This document shows, piece by piece, positions 33,925-43,117 of a DNA stretch of 64,000 nucleotides. The stretch's first letter is position 1. Each line of letters begins with the position of its first letter. Both the position numbers and the translations under genes were made by a program. Source of the stretch: Allobaculum mucilyticum (lineage in GTDB: Bacteria; Bacillota_I; Bacilli_A; Erysipelotrichales; Erysipelotrichaceae); the NCBI RefSeq assembly GCF_022701195.1, contig NZ_CP078089.1, forward strand, positions 2,232,001 through 2,296,000, read 5' to 3'. Below the pieces are notes generated by a model, which searched no databases, was not told the DNA's origin, and was given only the letters and a program-made list of their open reading frames with translations.

Positions 33925-34884
33925 ATGACACAGACCAGAACAGAAAACCGGCGGTTTCGAATCGTCCTGTCTTTGATCCTGGCGCTGGTGATGACAATCA
34001 CGCTTGGCGCCTGCTCGTCGTCCAGTTCGACAGAGAGTTCGTCATCGACTGCCATGCGAACAGTAGAAAGCGATAAAGGGGAAGTCGAAATTCCAGTTGA
34101 ACCAAAGCGGATCATCAGCGACTACTATCTTGGCGAATTTCTTGCGGTTGATGTAAAACCGCTGATCGCTTCACCTTATGCGCTGGACAACCCGTATCTT
34201 TCGGGCATGACAGAGGGCATTGAAGCTATGAACATCACTTCAGCTGAAACGACGCTTGAGCAGTTTACAGCCGCAAAGCCGGATCTGATCGTGACCATTA
34301 CGGAAGCGGACTACGACAAGTATTCGAAGATCGCACCGACGGTTTATATCGAAGACGGCAAGCGCAGCGATGAAGAAACATTCCGCTATATTGCGGATCT
34401 CGTTGGTAAAAGCAAAGAAGCGGATGCTTACATCAAGGAATTCAACGAAAAAGTAAATTCGAAAAAAGACGAAATCCAGAACATCGTCGGCGACCAGACG
34501 GTTTCCATTCTGGAAATGTGGCCGCAGCAGATCTACACAATGGGCTCTCACTTTGCCCGCGGCGGCACGATTCTCTATGACATGTGGGGACTGAAAGCAC
34601 CGGAACCAATTCAGAAATCCATGGTTGATGGCGATACAGCCTATGAAGTCATCTCTCTTGAGGCTCTTCCGGAATATGCCGGCGACTTCATTCTCTACGG
34701 CGTTCTGGATGGTACCGATCCGGCATTCGTAACGTCTTCCAATCTCTGGAACTCGCTTCCTGCTGTCAAAGAGGGAAAGACGTTCCCGTATGAACAGGTT
34801 GCATTCATGCACCGCGATCCGATTACGCTCAATAAGCAGGCGGATCTGTTCATTGAGTTCTTTGAGTCCTTCCAGGAGAAATAA
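33925..34884 (+). CDS. Iron-siderophore ABC transporter, substrate-binding lipoprotein
   Basis: The protein has 319 residues from the ATG at 33925 (AAGAAGG upstream); the frame extends ten codons further. A signal sequence ends in a lipobox LGAC, followed by a Ser-rich linker. The rest resembles FhuD/FepB-type (class III) binding proteins: PKRIISDYYLGEFLAV, KPDLIVTITEADYDKYSKIAPTVYI. It captures a ferric-siderophore or haem-like ligand outside the membrane and passes it to the two permeases directly downstream. No siderophore synthesis gene is in view, so uptake of foreign chelates is likely. Confidence 0.93.
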   Translation: MTQTRTENRRFRIVLSLILALVMTITLGACSSSSSTESSSSTAMRTVESDKGEVEIPVEPKRIISDYYLGEFLAVDVKPLIASPYALDNPYLSGMTEGIEAMNITSAETTLEQFTAAKPDLIVTITEADYDKYSKIAPTVYIEDGKRSDEETFRYIADLVGKSKEADAYIKEFNEKVNSKKDEIQNIVGDQTVSILEMWPQQIYTMGSHFARGGTILYDMWGLKAPEPIQKSMVDGDTAYEVISLEALPEYAGDFILYGVLDGTDPAFVTSSNLWNSLPAVKEGKTFPYEQVAFMHRDPITLNKQADLFIEFFESFQEK

Positions 34885-34886
34885 TC

Positions 34887-35891
34887 ATGCAGACCAGTAC
34901 GAAGAAAACAGTCTTCTTTCTGGTGATCTCTCTGATCGCAGTGTGTATTGCTGCGATCCTTTCTGTGTTTCTGGGCAGTACGGATATCTCCTGGCAGACA
35001 GTGCTGAGTGCCCTGTTCTCGCCGGATCTGAGTGATCATCAGCAGATTGCGATTCTTGAACTGCGCCTGCCAAGAACGATCGGTGATCTTCTTGTCGGTG
35101 CCGGGCTGGCTGGTGCCGGTGCCATGATGCAGGGAATGACCCGGAACCCGCTGGCGGATTCCGGTCTTCTTGGCATCAATGCGGGAGCATCGTTTGGTCT
35201 TGCGATCTGTCTGGCGTTTTTAAGCAATGTCTCGTTTGGACTGACGATTATTGTGTCCTTTATTGGAGCTGCAATTTCCGTCTTTCTGGTCTTTGGCCTT
35301 CTGATGATGAAGCGAAGAAAGCTCGACGCATCCAGGCTCGTTCTTGCCGGTCTTGCGGTCAGCATGTTTCTGACGGCTCTGACACAGGGCATTTCGATTC
35401 TGACCAATACCGGACAGAGTCTGACATTCTGGTCAGCCGGCGGAACAGCCGGCATCCGCATGGATCAGCTGAAAATCGCAGCGCCGGTCATGATTGTCGC
35501 TCTTGTGTGCGGAATTCTTCTTTCCAGACAGGTTTCGCTGCTCTCTCTTGGCGATGAAGCAGCACAAGGACTTGGCCTGAATCTGAACCGCTCAAAGCTG
35601 TTCTGTCTGCTCGTTGTTCTGGTTCTTGCCGGAACAAGTACCGCACTGGCAGGACCGGTTTCATTTGTCGGTCTGCTTGTTCCGCATATTGTCAGCCGGT
35701 TTGTGGGCAGCCGGTATGAAGCGATTATTCCGGCATCCATGGTCTGCGGAAGTCTGCTGATGGTCCTTGCAGATCTGGTCGCAAGAACGCTGAACGCTCC
35801 ATCGGAAACACCGGTCGGTCTGATCTTTGCACTGATTGGCGTACCGGCATTTATCATCATCAGCCGGAAGGAGGGGGACAATGAAGCGTAA
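34887..35891 (+). CDS. Iron-siderophore ABC transporter permease (FecCD family), first
   Basis: The 334-residue permease has about nine or ten membrane spans and FecCD-family motifs (LRLPRTIGDLLVGAGLAGAGAMMQGMTRNPLADSGLLGINAGA; GPVSFVGLLVPHIVSRFVG). It starts two bases after the lipoprotein stop and overlaps the second permease by 11 bases. With that gene it forms the membrane channel of the transporter. Confidence 0.94.
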   Translation: MQTSTKKTVFFLVISLIAVCIAAILSVFLGSTDISWQTVLSALFSPDLSDHQQIAILELRLPRTIGDLLVGAGLAGAGAMMQGMTRNPLADSGLLGINAGASFGLAICLAFLSNVSFGLTIIVSFIGAAISVFLVFGLLMMKRRKLDASRLVLAGLAVSMFLTALTQGISILTNTGQSLTFWSAGGTAGIRMDQLKIAAPVMIVALVCGILLSRQVSLLSLGDEAAQGLGLNLNRSKLFCLLVVLVLAGTSTALAGPVSFVGLLVPHIVSRFVGSRYEAIIPASMVCGSLLMVLADLVARTLNAPSETPVGLIFALIGVPAFIIISRKEGDNEA

Positions 35892-36846
35892 ACGTTATGC
35901 ACTCACCTGTACGATTCTCATCCTGCTTCTGATCGCCGGCATTGCACTCGATTTAAATGCCGGGTATGCCAAGATTCCTCTTTCTGAGCTGTTTACCGGA
36001 AATCCGGTTCTTCTGAACCTTCGACTGCCCCGCGTTCTGGCCTGTGTTTTAGTCGGTGCCGGCCTGTCCCTTTCCGGCTCAGTTTTACAGGGTGTAACCC
36101 GCAACGATATGGCTGAACCGGGTCTGCTGGGTATTAACGCTGGTGCAGGTCTTGCGATTGCCGCCTATATTCTGTTTGTACAGGGCGGTCATACAAACTA
36201 TTCCGTCATGATGCCAATCCTGGCTTTTATCGGAAGCGGCACGGTGTTTCTGATTGAATACCGTCTTGCCAGCAAGAACGGAAAAGTCTCCTCCAAAAAA
36301 CTTCTGCTTGTGGGCGTAGCAATCTCGCTGGCCGTTTCTTCGCTGACAACGATCCTGATGCTGCGCATGCCTGATTCGGAATACGCATTTGTACAGAACT
36401 GGATTGCTGGAAATATCTGGGGTGCTGACTGGCAGGGCGTCATCATGCTTACCGTCGGCATTCTGCTCATCGGAAGCGTGATCTACTATTTCAGCCGCAC
36501 GCTCAATGGTCTGATGCTTGGCCATTCGATCGCAGTAGGCATCGGTATTGATCCGCCAAAAGCATCCCGCCGGTTTCTTACCGGAGCGATTGCCTTAAGT
36601 GCTTTATGTGCAAGTGTTGGCGGAGGACTCAGCTTCATCGGTCTGATTGCCCCGCATCTTTGCCGGCGGCTGGTCGGTCCGAACTATCAGAACCTTCTGC
36701 CTGCCTGCGCTTTATGCGGCGGAGTCATTATGGTTTTTGCGGACATCATTTCCAGAACCTGGTTTCTGCCCTATGAAATGCCAGTCGGCATTACAGCAGC
36801 CATCATTGGCGCGCCGTATTTCCTCTATCTGCTGGTGAAGGAGTAA
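35881..36846 (+). CDS. Iron-siderophore ABC transporter permease (FecCD family), second
   Basis: The 321-residue permease starts at the ATG at 35881 (RBS GGAGGGGG within the previous gene). The family motifs are LNLRLPRVLACVLVGAGLSLSGSVLQGVTRNDMAEPGLLGINAGAG and GGLSFIGLIAPHLCRRLVG. It is the heterodimer partner of the preceding permease; both differ enough to be non-identical subunits. The ATPase gene starts four bases later. Confidence 0.94.
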   Translation: MKRKRYALTCTILILLLIAGIALDLNAGYAKIPLSELFTGNPVLLNLRLPRVLACVLVGAGLSLSGSVLQGVTRNDMAEPGLLGINAGAGLAIAAYILFVQGGHTNYSVMMPILAFIGSGTVFLIEYRLASKNGKVSSKKLLLVGVAISLAVSSLTTILMLRMPDSEYAFVQNWIAGNIWGADWQGVIMLTVGILLIGSVIYYFSRTLNGLMLGHSIAVGIGIDPPKASRRFLTGAIALSALCASVGGGLSFIGLIAPHLCRRLVGPNYQNLLPACALCGGVIMVFADIISRTWFLPYEMPVGITAAIIGAPYFLYLLVKE

Positions 36847-36850
36847 GTCT

Positions 36851-37717
36851 ATGAACGAAACAGTCACTCAAGAAGCACAGAACAGTCTTTCTTCGAATCC
36901 GGAAACTTCCACGCCGTATGCCATGCAGGGCATTCAGCTGAAGATCGGCTATTCCCAGAAGACCATCATCCCTGAAATGAGCGTGCGGATTCCCCGGGGT
37001 GCCATTACCAGCATCATCGGCCCAAACGGCTGCGGAAAATCCACACTGCTCAAAGGCCTGGCCAGGATTATTCCTGTCCAGAGCGGAACGGTCCTGTTAG
37101 AGGGCAAGCCGATGAAAGACATGCCGACTAAAATGATTGCCAGACAGCTTGCCCTTCTGCCGCAGGGACCGGAAGCACCAGCCGGATTAAGTGTCCGTGA
37201 ACTGGTGAGCTTCGGCCGCTATCCGTATCAGAAAGGCTTTGGCACCTTAAGCAAAAAAGACCGCGAGATTGTCGAGGAAGCCATGCGGGCAACCCGCACC
37301 GATATGCTGGCCGACCGGGCTGTGGATCAGCTTTCCGGCGGACAGAGACAGCGGGCCTGGATTGCGATGGCGCTTGCCCAGGATACCCCGATCATTCTTC
37401 TCGATGAGCCGACGACGTATCTGGATATGGCTCATCAGCTGGAAATCCTCGAACTTCTCCAGCGCCTCAACAGAGAAAAGAAGAAAACGATCGCGCTTGT
37501 CATTCATGATCTCAATCTTGCAGCAAGGTTCTCCGATTATCTGATCGCCATGAAAGACGGCGAGATTCTTCATGAGGGAACAGCAGAGCAGATCATGACA
37601 CCCTCTGTTCTGCGGGATGTCTTCAGTCTCGATGCGCTGGTCGAACAGGATCCCTGGACAAACAAGCCTACAATGATTTCCTATCGTCTGCTCAAAGACG
37701 AAAATCAGTCCAAATAG
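36851..37717 (+). CDS. Iron-siderophore ABC transporter ATP-binding protein
   Basis: The 288-residue ATPase has Walker A GPNGCGKST, the Q-loop LLPQGPEA, signature LSGGQRQR, Walker B IILLDEPTT and the H-loop VIHDLNLAARF. It resembles FecE/FhuC. The first 25 residues are a polar extension before the ATPase core. It powers uptake through the two FecCD permeases. A terminator (37743-37769) ends the operon. Confidence 0.95.
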   Translation: MNETVTQEAQNSLSSNPETSTPYAMQGIQLKIGYSQKTIIPEMSVRIPRGAITSIIGPNGCGKSTLLKGLARIIPVQSGTVLLEGKPMKDMPTKMIARQLALLPQGPEAPAGLSVRELVSFGRYPYQKGFGTLSKKDREIVEEAMRATRTDMLADRAVDQLSGGQRQRAWIAMALAQDTPIILLDEPTTYLDMAHQLEILELLQRLNREKKKTIALVIHDLNLAARFSDYLIAMKDGEILHEGTAEQIMTPSVLRDVFSLDALVEQDPWTNKPTMISYRLLKDENQSK

Positions 37718-37742
37718 AAAGACCTTTTCTGTTTTAAAAAAT

Positions 37743-37769
37743 GCCCCGGTTTGACCAAAGCCGGGGTTT
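37743..37769 (+). terminator. Terminator after the siderophore operon
   Basis: CCCCGGTTT pairs with AAAGCCGGGG across a short loop, with GTTTCC after it. A second perfect hairpin CATGCAA/TTGCATG (37838-37860) lies between this and the next gene's RBS. Confidence 0.75.
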
Positions 37770-37890
37770 CCGTGCATTGAATAAGAGAAGCAAAGCGAAA
37801 ATCAGAGAAGAGAAAGAAATTTATAAAAAATCGAATTCATGCAAGGATTTCCATTGCATGATCGTGTACTCAGTAAAGGAGGTTCATTTT

Positions 37891-38706
37891 ATGAAACCTG
37901 TTCAGTCTGTTCTTGCCGTCTGCCTGCTTTCTGTTCTTGCAGCCGGCTGTGCGTCACCTGCTTCAAAAAGCGAAACTTCTACTTCGAGTGTTTCAGTGAG
38001 TCAGCAGGAGTCGAAAAAGAAAGATTCAAAGAAGACTTCTTCTGAAAAGAAAGACAAAGAAGACAAAAAAGAAGAGAGCGCCTCTGCAGACAACAATGCT
38101 TCCGCTGCCCAGAATGCAGCTGTCGTGGAGGATTATGATGTCGATTCCGTTTTAGCTCAGGCATCTTCGCTGTATGGGCAGCGCATTTCAGTCATCGGCA
38201 ATCTGCCGCAGGCCGCGATGCCGGATGGAAACGGAGGCTATGCCACATATATTCTTTCCGATGGCGGTAATGCGCTTCGTTTTAACGGCTCTGTAAACTT
38301 CGGTTCGTGCAAAGCACGGCTGACAGGTACTCTGCAAAATGAAAACGGAGAACCTGTTCTCAATGTCGATTCTGCCGAGCAGCTGACATTTGATACTGCC
38401 GGAACGCCGCAGGCAGAACCGGAACCCGATCCTCAGCCGCAGCAGACGGTGTATGACGTCGATACCGTACTGGCGAATGCGCCTTCGCTGGTTGGCCAGC
38501 ATATTGAAGTGACCGGCAATCTGGGTCAGAATGCGCCGATGGATGAACAAGGCCGTCCGATTCTGTGGCTGACATCCAGTACCGGTCAGCGTCTGCGCTT
38601 CGACGGCCAGATTTCGATCGGCGGATGCGCAGCCAAACTTGGCGGAACATTAATCCAGGATGACCGCGGATATGTTCTGCAGCTCGACAGCTATGAACAG
38701 CTCTGA
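37891..38706 (+). CDS. Lipoprotein with two tandem OB-fold-like domains
   Basis: The 271-residue protein starts at an ATG with AAAGGAGG upstream. The signal peptide ends with lipobox LAAGC, followed by a 45-residue Ser/Lys/Glu linker. Two related domains of about 80 residues follow, each starting YDVD(S/T)VLA.A.SL.GQ.I.V.GNL and containing GSCKARLTGTL or GGCAAKLGGTL. The shared pattern suggests a duplication. Fold is suggested by the beta-rich pattern only. It precedes the ECF sigma gene by 34 bases and may be part of its regulon or sensory unit. Confidence 0.75.
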   Translation: MKPVQSVLAVCLLSVLAAGCASPASKSETSTSSVSVSQQESKKKDSKKTSSEKKDKEDKKEESASADNNASAAQNAAVVEDYDVDSVLAQASSLYGQRISVIGNLPQAAMPDGNGGYATYILSDGGNALRFNGSVNFGSCKARLTGTLQNENGEPVLNVDSAEQLTFDTAGTPQAEPEPDPQPQQTVYDVDTVLANAPSLVGQHIEVTGNLGQNAPMDEQGRPILWLTSSTGQRLRFDGQISIGGCAAKLGGTLIQDDRGYVLQLDSYEQL

Positions 38707-38740
38707 TGGAGCTTTGTGTTTGAATTAGACAGGAGTCTTT

Positions 38741-39262
38741 ATGCATGTTCAGCCTTCCGGACTTGTCCGCCAGAAAACTGATGAAGAAATCGAATCAGCT
38801 GTGAGCTGCTGCGCGGATGGAATGTACCGGCTGGCGCTGAACTACTGCGATTGTGCACAGGCGCAGGATATTGTTCAGGAAGCTTTTCTGCGCTACATGC
38901 GATCCGACAGGACATTTGACGATGCAGAGTATCGAAAAGCCTGGCTGTACCGGGTGGTGATCAATCTTTGCAAGGACTATCACCGCAGCTGGTGGCAGAA
39001 GATGCGGGCGGAGTATCCAAAAAATGATCCGGCAATACGAGACGAAGAGCCGGATGAAATTCTGGACGTCATACGAAGCCTGCCATCCAGAGAAGCCAGT
39101 GTCATTTACCTTCATTATTACGAATCTCTGTCCGCCGATCAGATCGCAAAGATTCTGGGATGCAGACCGGGAACAGTCTACTCGCTGCTCTCCCGTGCCA
39201 GGTCGCATCTGAAGAGCATCCTGTGCAATGAGAATAGAAAGGAGGATCCTTATGTACGATGA
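38741..39262 (+). CDS. ECF-type RNA polymerase sigma factor
   Basis: The 173-residue protein has sigma region 2 (MYRLALNYCDCAQAQDIVQEAFLRYMRS, then AWLYRVVINLCKDYHR) and region 4 (LPSREASVIYLHYYESLSADQIAKILGCRPGTVYSLLSRARSHLK). It lacks regions 1 and 3, as ECF factors do. It overlaps the next gene, a single-span membrane protein, by 11 bases. That is the usual layout of sigma and anti-sigma pairs, so activity is probably controlled by that protein. Confidence 0.92.
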   Translation: MHVQPSGLVRQKTDEEIESAVSCCADGMYRLALNYCDCAQAQDIVQEAFLRYMRSDRTFDDAEYRKAWLYRVVINLCKDYHRSWWQKMRAEYPKNDPAIRDEEPDEILDVIRSLPSREASVIYLHYYESLSADQIAKILGCRPGTVYSLLSRARSHLKSILCNENRKEDPYVR

Positions 39263-40424
39263 AGAACAGTTTCTGGACAGCTACAGGGCGAAGATGGATC
39301 AGATCTCTCTTTCATCCGACCAGAAACAGACCATCCTTTCAGCAATGAAAAAAGAAAGAGACATTCAGGCAAAGGAAAGCAGCCGTAAAGCTGCAGACCA
39401 CTACAGAAGCATCTTCTCTTTTCCAGCCTGGAAGCTGGCATTAGCCTCCGGACTGGTTCTTGCGGCCGCAGTTCTGATCGTCTTCTCTTCCTTTCATGGA
39501 AACAGTCCATCTATTGCGCCAGATCCTGCAGCCGATACGGATCAGACTTCATTAACAGCAGATCTTGTGCTGCTGCCAGATCCGGAAGCAAATTCATCCG
39601 CGCCGCATGCCGTTGGCGGTCTTGGATCGATCGGCTGGTACAAACAGACCATCAATCCTGATGCCGAAAAGCCATGGCCCAGGACGCTTCCGGTCTATGA
39701 ATACAATCAGATCGTCGAGGGCCGCCGCGTGGATCCGTATAATCAGAATCTGATGCAGAAAAAACTAGTAGAACTGGCCGGTGCACTGAATATTGATGCA
39801 AAGTGGATCATTGGAGAAGTCGATCCGTACCTGATGAACTCCTCAATCTGGGCGGATACTCCATGGGGACGTCTGGATCTTGTCAATGCGGATGAAGGGG
39901 AACTGTTTGTAAACGGGGCAATCGCCTTTGACGCCAGTACTCCAGACGAAGCTCTCAAACAGGTTGAGACTGTCATTGAGACATATACAAACCTTTTTCC
40001 GCTTGGCAATCCGGTCATTGAAGCCATTCCTGTTCGAACCACAGATCCGCAAAACGCCTTTACCTTCATCCTGTATGAAGAAAATGAAACGGCAGACAGT
40101 AAAATCCATGCCATCAAAGCCAGTCCGATCACGATCTACTGCACGGATGAAGGCATTCAGACTATTGTCTATCCTCTCAATTCCACTAGAGAAGGAACTG
40201 ACTATCCGGTTTTAAGCAAAGAAGAAGCCATAGAGACGTTTCAAACGCCGCAGGGTTATGAAGAGCCGGAAGAAAACCGGATCTGGGTCGTATGGAAAAA
40301 CGATCCGACAGATACCTGGAAAATGCCGTATTACCGGTTCTATTTAAAAAATGAAACATATGGCGGATATGAAGCCTTTGATCTGTGCGCGATCTGTCCT
40401 GAATATTTCGAACACGATCAGTAA
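39252..40424 (+). CDS. Single-span membrane protein, probable anti-sigma factor
   Basis: The 390-residue protein starts at the ATG at 39252 (GGAGG eight bases upstream). Residues 1-60 are polar and cytosolic, with one membrane helix (LALASGLVLAAAVLIVF) at about 66-84. A long extracytoplasmic domain of about 300 residues follows. No zinc-binding HxxxCxxC motif is seen, so it is not the ZAS type. Placement and topology point to an anti-sigma factor for the overlapping ECF gene, with the outer domain as sensor; family identity is not recognised. Confidence 0.7.
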   Translation: MYDEEQFLDSYRAKMDQISLSSDQKQTILSAMKKERDIQAKESSRKAADHYRSIFSFPAWKLALASGLVLAAAVLIVFSSFHGNSPSIAPDPAADTDQTSLTADLVLLPDPEANSSAPHAVGGLGSIGWYKQTINPDAEKPWPRTLPVYEYNQIVEGRRVDPYNQNLMQKKLVELAGALNIDAKWIIGEVDPYLMNSSIWADTPWGRLDLVNADEGELFVNGAIAFDASTPDEALKQVETVIETYTNLFPLGNPVIEAIPVRTTDPQNAFTFILYEENETADSKIHAIKASPITIYCTDEGIQTIVYPLNSTREGTDYPVLSKEEAIETFQTPQGYEEPEENRIWVVWKNDPTDTWKMPYYRFYLKNETYGGYEAFDLCAICPEYFEHDQ

Positions 40425-40443
40425 ATCTCTCAGCAAACCAGTC

Positions 40444-40500
40444 AGCGGTTCTGCATGAATGACTTGTCCCAGGCAGGCAGTCATTGCAGAACCGCTTCTG
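40444..40500 (+). terminator. Terminator after the ECF/anti-sigma unit
   Basis: AGCGGTTCTGC pairs with GCAGAACCGCT, with TGAATGACT and AGTCATT extending inward; the T-run is weak (TTCTGTATT). Confidence 0.7.
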
Positions 40501-40719
40501 TATTTGTTCCGGTAAAGAAATTCAATTTACATAAAATGATGAGCGGACCCGAAGGGAAATAGAAGGGAAAGAAGGAAAACGTAAAGCGGCTGATTTCTGC
40601 ACGAAATCTGCGCTTCTGTTATTGTGGCTGTTAGACTGGCGCACCAGATCTCCAAAGCAATTCAGCTGGTGCAGCCCGATTTAATCCTTCAGTGGATCGA
40701 CTGGAAAGGAACCAATACT

Positions 40720-41592
40720 ATGACTGACCGGCAGAAAGGAATACTCTGCATTGTACTCAGCGCCCTGTCCTTTGCGCTGATGAACGTCTTTGTCCGGATG
40801 GCAGGCGATCTGCCTTCTGCGGAAAAGAGTCTGTTTCGAAATCTGATTGCTGCCTTTGTGGCAGGTGTTGTTCTTGTAAAAGAAGGGAACGGGTTTTCTG
40901 TTCCGAAAAAAGCCTGGCCGGATCTGCTGATCCGCTCAACGCTCGGAACGGTTGGCATTCTCTGCAACTTCTATGCGGTTGATCATCTGCTTCTTGCGGA
41001 CGCCACAGCCATTCAGAAGCTGATCCCGTTTATCACCATTCTGATGAGCTGGCTTGTTCTTCGTGAAAAGCCGATGCGCGTTCAGCTTGTTCTGGTCGGC
41101 TGTGCATTCCTGGCTTCGCTGCTTGTCGTTAAGCCAAGCTTCTCGAATGCGAATCTGGGGGCAAGCCTGATTCAGGTCCTTGGTGCCATCGTATCCGGCG
41201 CTGCGTATGTCTATGTACGCAAGCTGTCTCTGGAAGGCGTAGCGAAGTCAAAGATCATCTTCTATTTCTCAGCATTCTCTTTGTTAGTGTTTCTGCCCAT
41301 GACAATGATCAGCTTTAAAATGCCATCCTTTACCCAGCTGCTCTGCCTGCTGATGGCCGGCGTTATGGCAACCTGCGGACAGTACACAGTTACCTATGCA
41401 TATTCATTCGCTCCAGCCAGCGAGATCTCGATCTGCGACTATTCTCAGATTCTGTTTTCCGCACTGTTCGGCTTTTTCTTCTTTGGTCAGCAGGCGGATC
41501 TGCTCTCCTGGATCGGTTATGGACTGCTGATTCTGTTTGCACTGCTGAACTACATGATTGGAATGAAAAAGAAACAGACCAAAACCGCTTAA
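40720..41592 (+). CDS. EamA/DMT-family transporter
   Basis: The 290-residue protein has ten predicted membrane spans in two EamA repeats (starts GILCIVLSALSFALMNVFVRMAG and LGASLIQVLGAIVSGAAYVYVRKLS). Family members move small metabolites, amino acids or drugs across the membrane. The ATG at 40720 has GGAAAGGA upstream; the open frame reaches back to 40624 without a site. It is a single gene with a terminator at 41621-41667. Confidence 0.92.
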   Translation: MTDRQKGILCIVLSALSFALMNVFVRMAGDLPSAEKSLFRNLIAAFVAGVVLVKEGNGFSVPKKAWPDLLIRSTLGTVGILCNFYAVDHLLLADATAIQKLIPFITILMSWLVLREKPMRVQLVLVGCAFLASLLVVKPSFSNANLGASLIQVLGAIVSGAAYVYVRKLSLEGVAKSKIIFYFSAFSLLVFLPMTMISFKMPSFTQLLCLLMAGVMATCGQYTVTYAYSFAPASEISICDYSQILFSALFGFFFFGQQADLLSWIGYGLLILFALLNYMIGMKKKQTKTA

Positions 41593-41620
41593 TCGATTTA
41601 ACCTGAACAGTTAACTAAAA

Positions 41621-41667
41621 CAGCTGGGATGTACAGATAGAGTTCTGTCACATCCCGGCTGCTTTTT
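41621..41667 (+). terminator. Terminator after the DMT transporter gene
   Basis: CAGCTGGGATGT pairs with ACATCCCGGCTG (one mismatch) and GCTTTTTC follows. Confidence 0.8.
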
Positions 41668-41821
41668 CATTTACCTTCCCTGAAATTGGAATTTACTATT
41701 TCAATTTTCTTTTGCTTTTCCCGGAATGGGAAAAAACGACATAATAGGAAATCGAAAAAACCTCACCGAATTTTGCAGGCCCGATCCCTCAAATCATCAC
41801 ACTAATCTCGAGGGCCAAAGA

Positions 41822-41864
41822 GAAAAAGAACGGAATTGCAGCATCTCGCTGCTGTTCCGTTCTT
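41822..41864 (-). terminator. Terminator of the minus-strand DUF5648 gene
   Basis: On the minus strand AAGAACGGAA and TTCCGTTCTT form the outer stem, CAGCAGC and GCTGC pair inside, and TTTTCTC follows. Confidence 0.75.
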
Positions 41865-41877
41865 AGAAAACTTCAGG

Positions 41878-42783
41878 TTAATCGTGATCTGCAGGTTTGG
41901 GTTCTGCAGGATTCAGGGTCGATACGCGGTCAGATGAAGTGCCATAGAAGGCGATTCCTTCGGGCTTCCATCCGGCTTCGACAAGATAATTGTATTCGGT
42001 TTCGTTTGTGGTGAAGTGATGCGTTCCTGTTGCTGCATTGGGGTTGTAGCAGCGGTAGACAGGGACATCCTTCTCACCTCCACTGAACAGGACCGTCTGA
42101 TCCAGATTCCAGCCGACGCTGGTAAGATACTGGACTTCGCGCTCATCCATAGTGTAGTGATGGTCGCCGGTGTTGGGATTGTACAGACGACGTACCGGGG
42201 TACTGTTTTCGGCACGCGTGTTCCAGGCGATCTGCTCGGCTTTCCATCCAAGTGCGGCAAGCACTTTTCTCTCATTCCGATCGGTTGTAAAGACGTGTTC
42301 TCCGCTGTTCGGGTTATAAAGCCGGAAAACAGAGCAGATCGGACTGACAGATACGAGAATGCTTGACGGCTCTTCCCGGGACTGTAAATCCGCACCAGGA
42401 AATTTCTTGCGGAATGCTTCCAGTGTCTCCTTTGAGTAGGTGCAGGTATAGCCGACAGGGATCTGGCCTTCCTTTTTCGCCGTCCATTTTCCATCAGGAG
42501 TCACCTCAAGATAATCGGGGGCTCCAGAAAAGAATTCGATCGTTCCTTCAGGCTGAATACCGTACATTTCCATGAACTTCACTTCAAACCGCCCGCTTTC
42601 TCCAGGCTGGCAGAAGGCAAAATCATCAGAATCGATCCATTCAATTGCCGGGGTAATATCTACAGCCTCCGGAGCTGCTGCTTCGGCTGCATGAAGTGGA
42701 TCGACATTGCCTGCCACGAACATTCCTGTGATGAATAAACTAAGCACCATAAAACTTTTCAGAATATAATATTTAAGAGTCAT
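41878..42783 (-). CDS. Exported DUF5648-repeat protein, paralogue of the 6584 gene
   Basis: The 301-residue protein has a signal peptide, a middle domain of about 115 residues with a TCTYSKETLEAFRKKFPGADL segment like the SYTLSEETTDRLHRKWPNVDF of the 6584 gene, and three DUF5648 repeats (VFRLYNPNSGEHVFTTD, VRRLYNPNTGDHHYT, VYRCYNPNAATGTHHFTT). The domain order is the same as in the 6584 protein, so they are paralogues. A DUF5648 gene fragment lies upstream (46132). The AAGGAG sits only two bases from the ATG at 42783, so the true start may be inside. Confidence 0.85.
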   Translation of the reverse strand: MTLKYYILKSFMVLSLFITGMFVAGNVDPLHAAEAAAPEAVDITPAIEWIDSDDFAFCQPGESGRFEVKFMEMYGIQPEGTIEFFSGAPDYLEVTPDGKWTAKKEGQIPVGYTCTYSKETLEAFRKKFPGADLQSREEPSSILVSVSPICSVFRLYNPNSGEHVFTTDRNERKVLAALGWKAEQIAWNTRAENSTPVRRLYNPNTGDHHYTMDEREVQYLTSVGWNLDQTVLFSGGEKDVPVYRCYNPNAATGTHHFTTNETEYNYLVEAGWKPEGIAFYGTSSDRVSTLNPAEPKPADHD

Positions 42784-42957
42784 AGCTCCTTTTCATTTAT
42801 TTTTTACAGAATATCAGCATCTATAACCAATTTAATGTTTCGTTGGGGTATGTCAAATATTTTGTGTAAATCCGTTTTTGGTAGTTGAAACATTTGGCCG
42901 TTTCGTAGGTTCAAAACACCTCGCCGGACGATGAGCGAGTGAAATTTTCTGGAGCTG

Positions 42958-43074
42958 CCCTTTATAGCGGGCGCCCCCTGCTAGACTGGTGACGTCCCTG
43001 CCAGGATGGCATTTTTTCGACGGTGGGGACGTCTCTTGGGGGTGCAGGGGGAGCGAGGACCCGCTGTAAAGGGG
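42958..43074. repeat. Nested hairpin in IS256 3' region, second copy
   Basis: CCCTTTATAGCGGG (42958-42971) pairs with CCCGCTGTAAAGGG (43060-43073), GCCCCCTGC with GCAGGGGG, and GACGTCCCTGCC with GGTGGGGACGTC. It appears identical to the copy at 3411-3526. Confidence 0.8.
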
Positions 43075-43117
43075 TTAAGCGCAGGAAAATTTCATAAGCG
43101 GATTCCAGATCTGCTGC

